Of a stretch of 64,000 nucleotides of DNA, positions 1 through 8,931 are shown piece after piece. Within the stretch, counting starts at the first letter, position 1. Each line of letters begins with the position of its first letter. Under the pieces are notes generated by a model. That model searched no databases. It was given only the letters and a program-made list of their open reading frames with translations, and had not been told where the DNA came from. Source of the DNA: an uncultured Clostridia bacterium (GTDB lineage: Bacteria > Bacillota > Clostridia > Christensenellales > UBA1242); NCBI GenBank assembly GCA_944362545.1, contig CALVTJ010000002.1:100134-164133 (forward strand), in the 5' to 3' direction. A program made the position numbers and the translations under genes.

Positions 1-1
1 A

Positions 2-313
2 GCCGAACTTTTGGCAAAGAAGTTGGGCGAAATTCTCGGAGTGGAAGTTGTTCCACTTTTGAAGAAAGTTAGAGATGAAAAATCTCAAAAGTTTTCATCT
101 TATTCTGAAAGACAGAAAAACATAAATGGACTTTATGCACTTTTGGACATTCCAAGCCACAAGGACAAAACAATTTTGCTTGTCGATGACATCATCACAA
201 CTTGCGCAACAGTCAACTTTTGTTCAATGCTTTTGTCACAAAAGTTTAAAGAAGTCTATGTCTGTGCTATTGCCAGAAACAGGTTAAGAAAAAATAAGGA
301 TGTTGAATTTTGA
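2..313 (+). CDS. comF: ComF-family phosphoribosyltransferase, C-terminal part
   Basis: The gene runs in from the left edge, so its start is outside the window and about 103 codons remain. The visible part holds a type I PRPP-binding loop, ILLVDDIITTCAT, near the middle, which is the signature of the ComF/amidophosphoribosyltransferase fold. The family works in DNA uptake in competent bacteria, although many members have no tested role. The loop usually reads DD-x-x-TTGAT. Here a cysteine replaces the glycine, so the PRPP pocket may differ slightly. It ends with TGA and faces recD2 tail to tail. The N-terminal zinc-finger part of ComF, if present, is not visible. Confidence 0.8.
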   Translation, partial: AELLAKKLGEILGVEVVPLLKKVRDEKSQKFSSYSERQKNINGLYALLDIPSHKDKTILLVDDIITTCATVNFCSMLLSQKFKEVYVCAIARNRLRKNKDVEF

Positions 314-449
314 CACCCTTTTTTGTTGTTTATTTTGATTAAGTTTATTGATATTTTTTGTTGCACATCAAAGTGTGCCATTGGGAAATATTAAAATGAA
401 TCACTGTATCATAGAATGCAAATGCTACATCAAAAAGCATTACGGATGC
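314..449. other. Convergent intergenic region, nothing recognised apart from the recD2 terminator
   Basis: This is AT-rich sequence between the tail-to-tail comF and recD2 genes. No clear terminator for comF was seen, and the short reading frames here have no recognisable content. Confidence 0.4.
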
Positions 450-451
450 TT
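432..451 (-). terminator. Small hairpin terminator of recD2
   Basis: AAGCAT (435-440) and ATGCTT (446-451) form a 6-bp stem with a 5-base loop. On the minus strand the stem is followed by a short T run. It overlaps the recD2 stop codon. The stem is short, so strength is uncertain. Confidence 0.45.
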
Positions 452-2678
452 AGAACATCTTTTGAATTTTCTCATTTGCGGTCATAAGCATTTTTTTAAG
501 CAAGGTGAAACGGGTGGCGGTGTATTTGTTTGAAACCATGCGTTTGAGATATTGTTTTTCGCCGACAATCACCACCATTTTTTTTGCACGCGTGACAGCG
601 GTGTAAATCAAATTGCGAGTCAAAATGATGCTTGGACCAGCGATTGCTGGGATGATAACCGTGTCAAATTCACTTCCTTGGCTTTTGTGAATGGTGATGG
701 CATATGAAAGTGACAAGTCAATCAAATCAGGGCGGGTGTAAAGACAAATTCTTCCATCTTCAAATTCGACAATCACTTCGCTTGTGTTTGGGTCAATGGT
801 GGAGATAAAACCTATATCACCATTGAAAACACCCTTGCCGGTTTCATCTGCAAATCTGCCATGTTTTTTCCATTCAAGGTCATAGTTGTTTGACATCTGC
901 ATGACTTTGTCGCCTTCACGAAAGGTTATGCGACCAAATTCCACTTGGCGCTTGCCGGATGATGGTGGGTTTATCTTTTCTTGTAAAACCTTGTTCAAGT
1001 TTTCTATTCCGCACACACCTGCTTTGAGTGGGGCAAGAACTTGAATAGACTGTGGTGACACCTGCAAAAACTTTGGAAGGCGGATGGTGACAAGGTCAAG
1101 AATGGTGTTTTTGATGGATTCTGGGTCATTTTTGCTATCGAAGAAAAAGTCCATACTGGAATTGTCAATAAGAGGCATTTTCCCTTCGTTTATGAGATGG
1201 GCGTTTGTGATAATCAAACTCTTTTCATCCTGCCTGAAAATCTTTGTTAACATACAATATGATATTACGCTACTTTGCAAGATGTCAGAAAGAACATTTC
1301 CAGGACCGACACTAGGAAGTTGGTCCTTGTCGCCGACAAGAATGAGTTTGCAGTCTCTCGGCATGGCTTTGAGAAGGTTGCACATGAGAGAAACATCCAC
1401 CATGGAAACTTCATCCACAATCACGACATCTGTTTTGAGAGGGTTTGACTCGTTGTGAACAAAAAAACTTTCATCCGATTGAATGACATTGACTTCCAAA
1501 AGGCGATGAATGGTTTTGGCTTCACGGCCGGTGCTGTCGCTCATGCGTTTTGCCGCACGCCCCGTTGGAGCAACAAGCGAAACGGTCTTTTGTTGGGCGG
1601 TCAAAATTTCAAGAATACATTTGATAATGGTTGTCTTTCCTGTTCCCGGCCCACCAGTGATGACAAAAACCCCATTGTTGATTGCACCGATGATGGCTTT
1701 TTTTTGTTCTTCATGAAAGGTGATGTGGTTGCGCTGTTCAAAGTTTGAAATGTCATCTGTCACATCATAGTTTTCATCTTTTTGGCAGTTTGCCAGCCAC
1801 ACTAATTTTTGTGCTATGGCATTTTCATAATAATAATATTTTGACAGCATGACAATTTCCACACCATCAAGCCAAGTTGTGATTGTGGTGTGGTCAACAC
1901 ACAGTGTGTCAAACGCTTCGCTGAATTTGCTCTCATTTTCTTCAAGAGGAAGACTCAATGTTTTGGATGATTCTTCCAAAAGCAATTTTTTGGGGAGATA
2001 GGTGTTGCCATTCTTTTCACATGAAGTCTTTAAAACATGGATGAGTCCTGCACGAATCCTGAAAAGTGAATCCTGTGGCAAACCGGCGTTTTGCGCAATG
2101 CGGTCGGCGGTTAAAAATCCGATGCCATCAATGTCTTCCACAAGTTTGTAAGGATTGCTTTTGACTATATCGGCAGTCTTTTCATGATAAACATTGTAGA
2201 TTTTCAGAGCCATGTTTGTGGTGATGTTGAAATTTTGCAAAAACATGATGGTGTTTTGCACATCACGGTGTTCTTTGAATGAAAAACCGATTTCGGTGGC
2301 TTTCTTTTCGCTTATACCAGAAATTTGTGCAAGTTTTTGTGGAGTATATTCCAAAATATCCAAAGTATCAGAACCAAAGCGTGAGACAATCTTTTTGGCG
2401 GTGATTGGTCCAACACCACGAATAAGTCCACTTCCAAGATATTTTTCGATGCCGGCGAGTGATTTTGGCATGGAGATTTGGTAGGTATCAAAACAATATT
2501 GCACGCCATACTTTGTCTTTTCAAATTTCCCATCCAAAGTGACAAGCGAGCCGACCTGAACATCAATAAATTTGCCAACAACGGTGACAAGGCTGTCATC
2601 CTTTTCCATTCTTGCGACAGTGTAGCCGTTGTCTTCATTTCTATATACAATTTCTTCAATTGTTCCTGTTAATGCCAT
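450..2678 (-). CDS. recD2: RecD2-type ATP-dependent DNA helicase
   Basis: At 742 residues this has the usual length of RecD2, the 5'-3' superfamily 1B helicase found without RecBC in Bacillota and linked to recombination and replication-fork repair. An N-terminal OB-like region is followed by helix-hairpin-helix segments around residues 80-125 and 180-195. The Walker A motif GGPGTGKTT lies near 342-350, then Walker B VDEVSMVD, and the late motifs AITIHKSQGSEF and YTAVTRAK close the second RecA domain. The ATG at 2678 is preferred because MALTGTIEEI is the normal RecD2 beginning. It has no Shine-Dalgarno; a TAAAAT -10 box ends six bases upstream, so the mRNA is probably leaderless. It is divergent from the MarR-like gene. 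Confidence 0.93.
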   Translation of the reverse strand: MALTGTIEEIVYRNEDNGYTVARMEKDDSLVTVVGKFIDVQVGSLVTLDGKFEKTKYGVQYCFDTYQISMPKSLAGIEKYLGSGLIRGVGPITAKKIVSRFGSDTLDILEYTPQKLAQISGISEKKATEIGFSFKEHRDVQNTIMFLQNFNITTNMALKIYNVYHEKTADIVKSNPYKLVEDIDGIGFLTADRIAQNAGLPQDSLFRIRAGLIHVLKTSCEKNGNTYLPKKLLLEESSKTLSLPLEENESKFSEAFDTLCVDHTTITTWLDGVEIVMLSKYYYYENAIAQKLVWLANCQKDENYDVTDDISNFEQRNHITFHEEQKKAIIGAINNGVFVITGGPGTGKTTIIKCILEILTAQQKTVSLVAPTGRAAKRMSDSTGREAKTIHRLLEVNVIQSDESFFVHNESNPLKTDVVIVDEVSMVDVSLMCNLLKAMPRDCKLILVGDKDQLPSVGPGNVLSDILQSSVISYCMLTKIFRQDEKSLIITNAHLINEGKMPLIDNSSMDFFFDSKNDPESIKNTILDLVTIRLPKFLQVSPQSIQVLAPLKAGVCGIENLNKVLQEKINPPSSGKRQVEFGRITFREGDKVMQMSNNYDLEWKKHGRFADETGKGVFNGDIGFISTIDPNTSEVIVEFEDGRICLYTRPDLIDLSLSYAITIHKSQGSEFDTVIIPAIAGPSIILTRNLIYTAVTRAKKMVVIVGEKQYLKRMVSNKYTATRFTLLKKMLMTANEKIQKMF

Positions 2679-2684
2679 AGTGAT

Positions 2685-2713
2685 ATTTTAATAACTTTTT
2701 AGATAAAATGCAA
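2685..2713 (-). promoter_or_regulatory. recD2 promoter, apparently leaderless
   Basis: On the minus strand TTGCAT, a 17-base spacer and TAAAAT are followed by six bases and then the recD2 ATG. Transcription would start at or next to the start codon. Confidence 0.65.
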
Positions 2714-2721
2714 GCAAACAG

Positions 2722-2750
2722 TTGCAAAATTTGGCACCATTTTATATAAT
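2722..2750 (+). promoter_or_regulatory. Promoter of the marR-like/cysS operon, apparently leaderless
   Basis: TTGCAA, a 17-base spacer and a perfect TATAAT lie seven bases before the ATG at 2758. It is back to back with the recD2 promoter, leaving only eight bases between the two -35 boxes (2714-2721). Confidence 0.7.
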
Positions 2751-2757
2751 TAAATAT

Positions 2758-3141
2758 ATGAAAAATGTTGACAAGATTTTGGAAATTGAGGCACTTACAG
2801 AAAACCTGACAAAACACTTTGCAAAAAACAATTTACTTCGCATCAAGGTGTTGTATTTTATCTCACAATATGAAAATCTGTCTGTCAGCATGATTATTGA
2901 AAAGTTGGGGCTGAAAAAGTCCAATTTTGCACTGATGAGCAAAGCTTTGGAACAAGAAGGACTGGTTGTTTCCAAGCAGGGAGAGATTGACAAGCGCTGT
3001 CGCATGATGTTTTTGACCGAAAAGGGAAAGGCAGAACTTGAAGCGTTTTTGCAATCTTTGGATGAGTTTTTCGGCGAGCACAACAGTGAAGTTGAACACG
3101 CACTTGAAACTCTGTCCACCTATCTTAACAAAAAGATATAG
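2758..3141 (+). CDS. MarR-family winged-helix transcriptional regulator
   Basis: A protein of 127 residues with a MarR-like winged helix: a recognition region around SMIIEKLGLKKSNFALMSKAL, then a wing with DKRCRMMFLTEKGKAEL, the hallmark DxR...LTxxG pattern of the family. MarR proteins are usually dimeric repressors released by small ligands. The start is placed at the ATG at 2758 rather than an upstream TTG, because the TTG lies inside the -35 box. It is followed after 14 bases by cysS, so the two are probably co-transcribed. The ligand and targets cannot be told from sequence. It may autoregulate, and its close divergence from recD2 means binding here could affect both genes. Confidence 0.82.
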   Translation: MKNVDKILEIEALTENLTKHFAKNNLLRIKVLYFISQYENLSVSMIIEKLGLKKSNFALMSKALEQEGLVVSKQGEIDKRCRMMFLTEKGKAELEAFLQSLDEFFGEHNSEVEHALETLSTYLNKKI

Positions 3142-3155
3142 TTTGGAGGCAATTT

Positions 3156-4511
3156 ATGGTTAAATTTTACAATTCTCTCACGCGCAGGAAGGAAGAAGTG
3201 CCAAGCCATGCGGGCGTTGTGAAGATGTATTCTTGCGGGCCAACTGTTTATTATTATCCACATATAGGCAATTTTCGTGCTTATCTTTTTATGGACAATA
3301 TAAGAAGGGTGCTCAAATATAATGGCTACAAACTCGTTGGCGTTATGAACATCACCGATGTTGGTCACATGACATCGGATGCGGATGAGGGTGAGGACAA
3401 AATGATGGTCGCATCAAGACGCGAACACAAATCACCTTGGGAAGTGGCTAAATTTTACACAAACATTTTCATGAATGATGCAAAAGCACTCAACATTGAC
3501 CTACCAGAGCATATTGTGCCGGCAACGAGTGTCATTCCTGAAATGATAAAGTTTGTGCAAGGGCTGATAGAAAAGGGTTATGCCTATGAAACGAGCAAAG
3601 GCATCTATTTTGACATTGCAAAATATCCAGAATATGGCAAACTTTCCGGCATGGACATCAAAGAAAAACTCGCCGGTGCCCGCATTGATGTGGATGAAGA
3701 AAAACACTCCCCATATGATTTTGTGCTTTGGGTGAAAGCACCAAAAGAGCATATCATGCAGTGGCAGAGCCCATGGGGTATGGGCTATCCAGGTTGGCAT
3801 ATTGAGTGCTCGGTGATTGGAGACAAATATCTTGGCGACAGTATCGACATTCACACAGGTGGGGTTGACCATAAACCTGTGCATCATGAAAATGAAATTG
3901 CACAGAGCAACTGTTTTTATGGACATCAGGTTGTCAAAATGTGGATGCATCTGGAATTTTTGCAGGTAAATGGTGGAAAGATGAGCAAGAGCCTTGGCAA
4001 TCTATACACACTTGAAGACTTGAAAGATAGGGGTTATGAGCCAGAAGTGTTCAGGTTTTTCTACTTCTTGGCACACTACTCAAAACAACAAAATTTCACT
4101 TTTGAAGCACTTGATATGGCAAAAAGCACACTCAAATCCATTAAAAATCTTGTTGCAGAACATAAAATTGGCACAACAAATGTGGACACAAGCGAGTTTG
4201 AAAAGGAATTTTTGGAAAGCATAAACGATGACTTAAACATGCCAAAGGCGATTGCTTGTGTTTTGAAGATGCTTAAATGCGACAGAAGCAAGGATGTTTA
4301 TCAAACATTTTTGAAGTTCAATCAGGTACTGGGTATTGACCTTGAAGAAAAAATGGACATTCCACAGGAAATCAAAGACAAGGCTCAGGCAAGGTGGCAG
4401 GCAAAAAAAGACAAAAATTTTGCTCTTGCTGACAGTTTGAGAGATGAAATTTCCAAACTTGGCTATGACATTAAGGATGCCAAAGATGGCTATCAAGTTT
4501 TGAAAAAATGA
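3156..4511 (+). CDS. cysS: Cysteinyl-tRNA synthetase
   Basis: This class I aminoacyl-tRNA synthetase charges tRNA-Cys with cysteine. The 451-residue length is typical. The N-terminus carries CGPTVYYYPHIGN, containing the HIGH-type motif and the first zinc-binding cysteine. Further zinc-site residues occur in GWHIECS and VDHKPVHHENE, and GGKMSKSLGN is the KMSKS loop. The C-terminal part contains the helical DALR-like tRNA-binding region. GGAGG sits seven bases before the ATG. The gene follows the MarR-like regulator in the same operon and ends at a bidirectional terminator facing the ATPase gene. All motifs look intact, so this is probably the working enzyme. Confidence 0.96.
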   Translation: MVKFYNSLTRRKEEVPSHAGVVKMYSCGPTVYYYPHIGNFRAYLFMDNIRRVLKYNGYKLVGVMNITDVGHMTSDADEGEDKMMVASRREHKSPWEVAKFYTNIFMNDAKALNIDLPEHIVPATSVIPEMIKFVQGLIEKGYAYETSKGIYFDIAKYPEYGKLSGMDIKEKLAGARIDVDEEKHSPYDFVLWVKAPKEHIMQWQSPWGMGYPGWHIECSVIGDKYLGDSIDIHTGGVDHKPVHHENEIAQSNCFYGHQVVKMWMHLEFLQVNGGKMSKSLGNLYTLEDLKDRGYEPEVFRFFYFLAHYSKQQNFTFEALDMAKSTLKSIKNLVAEHKIGTTNVDTSEFEKEFLESINDDLNMPKAIACVLKMLKCDRSKDVYQTFLKFNQVLGIDLEEKMDIPQEIKDKAQARWQAKKDKNFALADSLRDEISKLGYDIKDAKDGYQVLKK

Positions 4512-4544
4512 CATTTTTTGACCGATTTGGGGCAAATTTTGAAA

Positions 4545-4588
4545 TAAAAAAAGATAATTCCATGTTTTAGGATTATCTTTTTTTGTTT
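4545..4588. terminator. Bidirectional terminator between cysS and the P-type ATPase gene
   Basis: The arms AAAAAAAGATAAT(T)CC and GG(A)TTATCTTTTTTT flank an 8-base loop. A and T runs on both sides let it work in both directions, as expected between converging genes. Confidence 0.8.
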
Positions 4589-7444
4589 TTATTCAACCTG
4601 CTTTTTTGCTTTTGTGGTTTTCTTAGCCACTTTGCTTGTTGTGGCTTTTGTTGAAGGTTTTATACTTTGTTTTTTGACTGAAGTGCCTGTTTCATTTTTT
4701 GACTTTTTGGAAGTCTTTGGCTGTGTTGCTGGCGTGCTCTCTTCAGCGGTTATGTTTTCTTTTGTTTTCTCTTTCGTTTTTTCGGCGTTTGAGTTTGTGG
4801 TTTGTTCTTGCAAATCTTCTTGTTGTGTTGAGGATTTGTCTGTTAGAGAATTTTCATCTTTGGTCTTGACATATGTGTCATCATCTTCTATGGTGTCAAC
4901 TTTTGTCCAACGACTTGTTATTTTGTTCCACAAATCAGCAGTTTTGCTCTTTTTACTCTTCTTTTTGGCAAGTTCCACTTCCATGGCAAGTTGTTGTGCA
5001 GTTTCAATGTTTACACCATTTTCAGTGGACAGCTGAACGGCAATCTTGCGTGCTTGTATGTTTAGCCACCATTCTTTCAAGTAGAATGCTCCGACAATTA
5101 TCATAATTGTGCAAAGAAGCATGGTGACAAGTGTGAGCATGACAGGGAAGGTGTATGCTGTGATTGAGAAGAAAGCTCCAAGTCCGCACAGGCAGGAGAT
5201 AATCAACACTGCTGAAAGAATGACACTTGACAGGCGCAACCAATTGAATGGCCAGCAAATCCAGCACAAGTTGATGTATCCGACAAATGTGAGCAGGAGT
5301 GTGCAAAGAGAAGTGTATTCTTCAGGAAGAAGAGTGCTGGTGTTGGCGTTAAGAATAATGACAACCAAAAGGTTTATATACATCAGCATGGCACACGGAA
5401 TAGATTTCTTTAAAACCTGCGGGATAAAGTTTCCACGAATCAGGTTGTTGTTTGGTTGGAAGGTCAAAATGAATGATGGGAGTCCAATGACAAACATTTC
5501 AAGAAGCAGAAGTTGTTTAGGAGTGAACGGGTAGGATATTCTCAAAATGAGTGTAGTCGCGCAAAGTAGCATTGTGAACAATGTTTTCATAAGATACAGC
5601 ACTGATGAATTTTGCACATTGTTGACAATCTGTCTGCCTTCTTTGACAATTGATGGCAAAGCAGAAAAGTTTGATTCCATAAGCACAAGATGAGAGATGT
5701 TTCTTGCCACTTCACTGCCATCAGCCATGGCAATGGAACAGTTTGCTTCTTTGAGTGCCAAGGTGTCGTTTACGCCATCACCGGTCATTGCCACAACATT
5801 TCCTTGTGTTTTGAGAGTTTTGACGATGGTATGTTTTTGTTCTGGTGTCACACGACCAAAAACGGTAAATTTGTTGGCAATCTGTGCAACTTCTTGCAAA
5901 CTCATGTTTTCAAGAGAAATATATTTGTCACTGTCTTTCACTCCAACGCGCTTTGCAATCTTTGAAACGGTCAAAGCATCATCGCCAGAGATGATTTTGA
6001 TGTCGACATTGTTTTCTTTAAACCAAGAGATGGTTTCTATGGCATCCTTTCTTATGTGGTCCTCAAGCACAAAGAAAGCGACAAGTTTGCCGTGCTTTCC
6101 GGCACTTTTTTCTGTGTATGGATGGTCATCTTCAACAAGTGCAATCACTCTCAAACCTTTTTCCATGTAGGAGTTCATAAGGATTTTCTGTTGTGAAGTG
6201 AGTGGGCATTTGATAAAACCAATTGCACCAATATAATAAGTCTTTCCGTTTTTTAATGTTGTGGCACTATATTTGCGTTGTGAAGAAAATTCGATGATTT
6301 CTTTGATGTCGCCGGTTGCTTCTTTTCCAAAATGTTCGACAAGTGCAACACTTGTGGCATTCATGGTCTTTTGTTTTGCGAGCACAATTTTCATGATTTT
6401 CTCAATTTTGCTTGGCGTGAAGTTGTTTTGAGGTATCACTTCAAGCACCTTCATTGTTCCATCTGTGATTGTTCCTGTCTTGTCAAGGCAAAGCACATTG
6501 GCACGCGCGAGCATTTCAATTGAATAGATGTTTTTGACAAGGGTTTTCTTTCGGGCAAGTTTCATCACTCCAACAGTCAAACCAACCGTGATGAGAAGAT
6601 ACATTCCCGCTGGAATCATTCCCGTGAGTGCTCCGCTTGTGCTTGTGATGGATTCTTCAATGGTGGCACCGGTCATGTAAAATTCTTTAAAAAAGGTCAA
6701 AACGCCGATTGGTATCAAAATTATGATGATGATTTTGATAAGGTTGTTCAAATCTCTAAACAGGTTTGAAGATTGTTGTTTGAAGTCCTTTGTGCGCTCG
6801 GCAACAGTTTGGATGTAGTTTCCTTTGCCGACTTTGTCAACGCGTGCATAGCAGACTCCAGAGACAATGAAACTGCCGGCAAGCAGTTGGTCTCCTTCGC
6901 CTTTTTTGATAAGGTTTGACTCGCCGGTGAGCAAACTTTCGTTGGCTTCGACGTTTCCATCGACAATGATGCAGTCCGCAGGAATTTGATTGCCATTTTC
7001 AAGCATAATAATGTCATCCAAAAGCAAATCTTCGCCCTTGACTTCAAGTTGAAGCCCCATGCGTACAACCTTTATTTTTGGAGCCGACACCATGGAGAGT
7101 TTTTCTACGGTGTTTTTGGCTTTTATTTCCTGAAAAATGGATATTGCCGTGTTTGCAATGACAACAAACAAAAACAAAAGGTCGCTCCACGCACCAACGC
7201 ACATGAGAGCAATGGCAATAACCAGCCAAATGATGTTGAAGACTGTGAAGATATTTTTGCAGAAAATTTGCAAATAACTGTTTGAAGTTTTAATCTTTGT
7301 GTCATTTACAAGTTTGTGTTCAATGCGTTCGTTGATTTGTTCCTCAGAAAGACCATGTTCCTTGTCTGTTTGATAACGAACAATTGGCACTTCTTGCAAA
7401 GTCTGTTTCTTTTTGTTTTTACGTGATTTCTTGATTTTTTTCAT
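4589..7444 (-). CDS. P-type cation-transporting ATPase with a long basic C-terminal tail
   Basis: A 951-residue P-type ATPase. It shows the actuator TGES near 173, the phosphorylation motif DKTGT near 321, the hinge TGDGVND near 554, and about ten membrane segments (two before and two after the actuator, six between about 610 and 790). The M4 motif is PAGMYLL rather than the PEGL of calcium pumps, so the ion is uncertain; CtpE/YfgQ-like cation pumps are the nearest type I recognise. After the last helix a cytosolic tail of about 160 residues follows, and its last 95 residues are almost only Lys, Thr, Glu, Ser and Ala, like a histone H1 tail. Such a tail is not part of the family. The ATG is preceded by a weak GAAG element and a promoter at 7466-7494. 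Confidence 0.9.
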   Translation of the reverse strand: MKKIKKSRKNKKKQTLQEVPIVRYQTDKEHGLSEEQINERIEHKLVNDTKIKTSNSYLQIFCKNIFTVFNIIWLVIAIALMCVGAWSDLLFLFVVIANTAISIFQEIKAKNTVEKLSMVSAPKIKVVRMGLQLEVKGEDLLLDDIIMLENGNQIPADCIIVDGNVEANESLLTGESNLIKKGEGDQLLAGSFIVSGVCYARVDKVGKGNYIQTVAERTKDFKQQSSNLFRDLNNLIKIIIIILIPIGVLTFFKEFYMTGATIEESITSTSGALTGMIPAGMYLLITVGLTVGVMKLARKKTLVKNIYSIEMLARANVLCLDKTGTITDGTMKVLEVIPQNNFTPSKIEKIMKIVLAKQKTMNATSVALVEHFGKEATGDIKEIIEFSSQRKYSATTLKNGKTYYIGAIGFIKCPLTSQQKILMNSYMEKGLRVIALVEDDHPYTEKSAGKHGKLVAFFVLEDHIRKDAIETISWFKENNVDIKIISGDDALTVSKIAKRVGVKDSDKYISLENMSLQEVAQIANKFTVFGRVTPEQKHTIVKTLKTQGNVVAMTGDGVNDTLALKEANCSIAMADGSEVARNISHLVLMESNFSALPSIVKEGRQIVNNVQNSSVLYLMKTLFTMLLCATTLILRISYPFTPKQLLLLEMFVIGLPSFILTFQPNNNLIRGNFIPQVLKKSIPCAMLMYINLLVVIILNANTSTLLPEEYTSLCTLLLTFVGYINLCWICWPFNWLRLSSVILSAVLIISCLCGLGAFFSITAYTFPVMLTLVTMLLCTIMIIVGAFYLKEWWLNIQARKIAVQLSTENGVNIETAQQLAMEVELAKKKSKKSKTADLWNKITSRWTKVDTIEDDDTYVKTKDENSLTDKSSTQQEDLQEQTTNSNAEKTKEKTKENITAEESTPATQPKTSKKSKNETGTSVKKQSIKPSTKATTSKVAKKTTKAKKQVE

Positions 7445-7465
7445 AATTTTCTTCGTTTCTTTTCA

Positions 7466-7494
7466 AGTTTATTAAATTTTTGGCAAAAAGTCAA
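7466..7494 (-). promoter_or_regulatory. Promoter of the P-type ATPase gene
   Basis: On the minus strand TTGACT, a 17-base spacer and TAAACT precede a leader of about 14 bases with a weak GAAG ribosome binding site. Confidence 0.6.
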
Positions 7495-7602
7495 ATATAA
7501 TTGACTTTTTTATTATTTTATACTATTTTTATTATATATAAATCGCATAGATTAAATGTTTTTTTTGCGGGATTTTTGTTTTCTTTTGACAGTGGAGGAA
7601 GG

Positions 7603-8835
7603 ATGTTTATTGATATTTCAGAAAATTTGAAAAAATTGGCAAAATATTTTCCAGAGAATCTGTATATTGTTGGAGGTTATGTCAGAAACAAACTTATGGG
7701 GCTGTCAAGTGGGGATGTTGACCTTGCCAGCAGTGTCAATGTTGATGAGGTGGCAAAGCGCTTGAAAGACAGTGAGTTTTCGGTCAAAATCAAAAACCTG
7801 AAACTCGGTTCAATTTTGATTTCTTTCAAAGATGAAAGTTATGAATACACATCTTTTCGAAAAGAAATCTATGCAAACGATGGCTCACATTGTCCTGTGT
7901 CAGTTGTTTCAACAGACAAAATTGAAGATGATGCCATTAGGCGTGATTTTACGGTAAACTCCATATATTACAACATAAACAAAGATATGATTGTAGATCT
8001 GTATCACGGCATTGTTGATCTGTCACAAAAAGTTATTCGTTGCAACATCAGTCCTGATGAAGTTTTGAAAAATGATGGTGAAAGAATTTTGAGAATGATA
8101 AGAATTGCCGGTGAACTCAATTTCAAAATTGACAAACAAACTCTCAAATCTGCCATAAAATACACCAGCAATCTTCAGGACATCAGTGGAAACAGAAAAT
8201 TTGCTGAACTTGAAAAGATTTTGTATTGTGACAAGCGCTACAATCTCAACAAGGCAGGATTGAAACGTGCACTCAAACTTTTGAATGTTATGGGAGCATG
8301 GAAGTTTTTTGGACTTAGAGAGAAAAAACTCAAATACAAAATGGTTTACAAAACAGAAGATAGAGTTTTGGGACTTTTGATTGACATTGTCAGCACCGAA
8401 AAACCAGAGTGTTTGCAAACATTTTTGGAAAACTTTTTGAAAGAACAATTTGGATTCAGCCAAGCACTAATCAAAAAGGTTTTCACTTATCTTGCCGGCT
8501 ATTATGATGCACTTGATGGCATGAGAAACAAACTCTACTTTTTCAAATATTATCAAGATTGGGCTTATATCTATCCACTTTTGGGGCGCAGGTCAAAGCG
8601 TGTGCAGAGCAAGTATAACTTCTTCTATCGCTATATCATTGAACATGGCTTGGCAATTTCCATTTCCGACCTTGCCATCACAAGCGCTGACATCAAGGAA
8701 CATTTTCCAAAGATTGACAAGAGAAATTTTGAGAGAATATTGGAAAATTTGCTTTCAAAAGTGTTTGATGGAAGGGTTAAAAACACCAAAGAAGCCTTGC
8801 TTGATGAGATTGAGAAAAACTTGCAAAATTATTGA
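7603..8835 (+). CDS. cca: CCA-adding enzyme / poly(A) polymerase family tRNA nucleotidyltransferase
   Basis: This class II nucleotidyltransferase (410 residues) matures tRNA 3' ends by adding CCA. The N-terminus has IVGGYVRNKLMG followed by the metal-binding GDVDLASS (D-x-D), then RRDFTVNSIYYN and RILRMIRIAGEL, the conserved head-and-neck motifs. The C-terminal helical body is diverged. The start is the ATG at 7603, since GGAGGA lies six bases upstream; the open frame continues 34 codons further up without a better start. It is divergent from the ATPase gene and sits alone, ending just before a terminator hairpin. Whether it adds all of CCA or only part cannot be decided by eye. Confidence 0.9.
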   Translation: MFIDISENLKKLAKYFPENLYIVGGYVRNKLMGLSSGDVDLASSVNVDEVAKRLKDSEFSVKIKNLKLGSILISFKDESYEYTSFRKEIYANDGSHCPVSVVSTDKIEDDAIRRDFTVNSIYYNINKDMIVDLYHGIVDLSQKVIRCNISPDEVLKNDGERILRMIRIAGELNFKIDKQTLKSAIKYTSNLQDISGNRKFAELEKILYCDKRYNLNKAGLKRALKLLNVMGAWKFFGLREKKLKYKMVYKTEDRVLGLLIDIVSTEKPECLQTFLENFLKEQFGFSQALIKKVFTYLAGYYDALDGMRNKLYFFKYYQDWAYIYPLLGRRSKRVQSKYNFFYRYIIEHGLAISISDLAITSADIKEHFPKIDKRNFERILENLLSKVFDGRVKNTKEALLDEIEKNLQNY

Positions 8836-8852
8836 TATACAAATCATTTTCG

Positions 8853-8896
8853 ACCGACATACAAATATGACAAATGTTTGCTATGTCGGTTTATTT
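8853..8896 (+). terminator. Terminator after the CCA-adding enzyme gene
   Basis: ACCGACATA (8853-8861) pairs with TATGTCGGT (8882-8890) and is followed by TTATTTTT. The -35 box of the next gene begins directly behind it. Confidence 0.75.
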
Positions 8897-8925
8897 TTGA
8901 TATTTTCGCATTTTGCTCACATAAT
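8897..8925 (+). promoter_or_regulatory. Promoter of the VanW-family gene, apparently leaderless
   Basis: TTGATA, a 17-base spacer and CATAAT end six bases before the ATG at 8932. No ribosome binding site fits in between. Confidence 0.68.
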
Positions 8926-8931
8926 ATTTTT

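Noticed and set aside
4614..5036. Plus-strand reading frame of 140 codons opposite the ATPase tail
   Set aside because: It is the mirror of the Lys/Thr/Glu-rich tail codons and reads as a meaningless Val/Phe/Ser-rich chain with no start signal.
5690..6170. Overlapping plus-strand frames opposite the ATPase core
   Set aside because: The minus strand encodes conserved P-type ATPase motifs here, so these frames are shadows.
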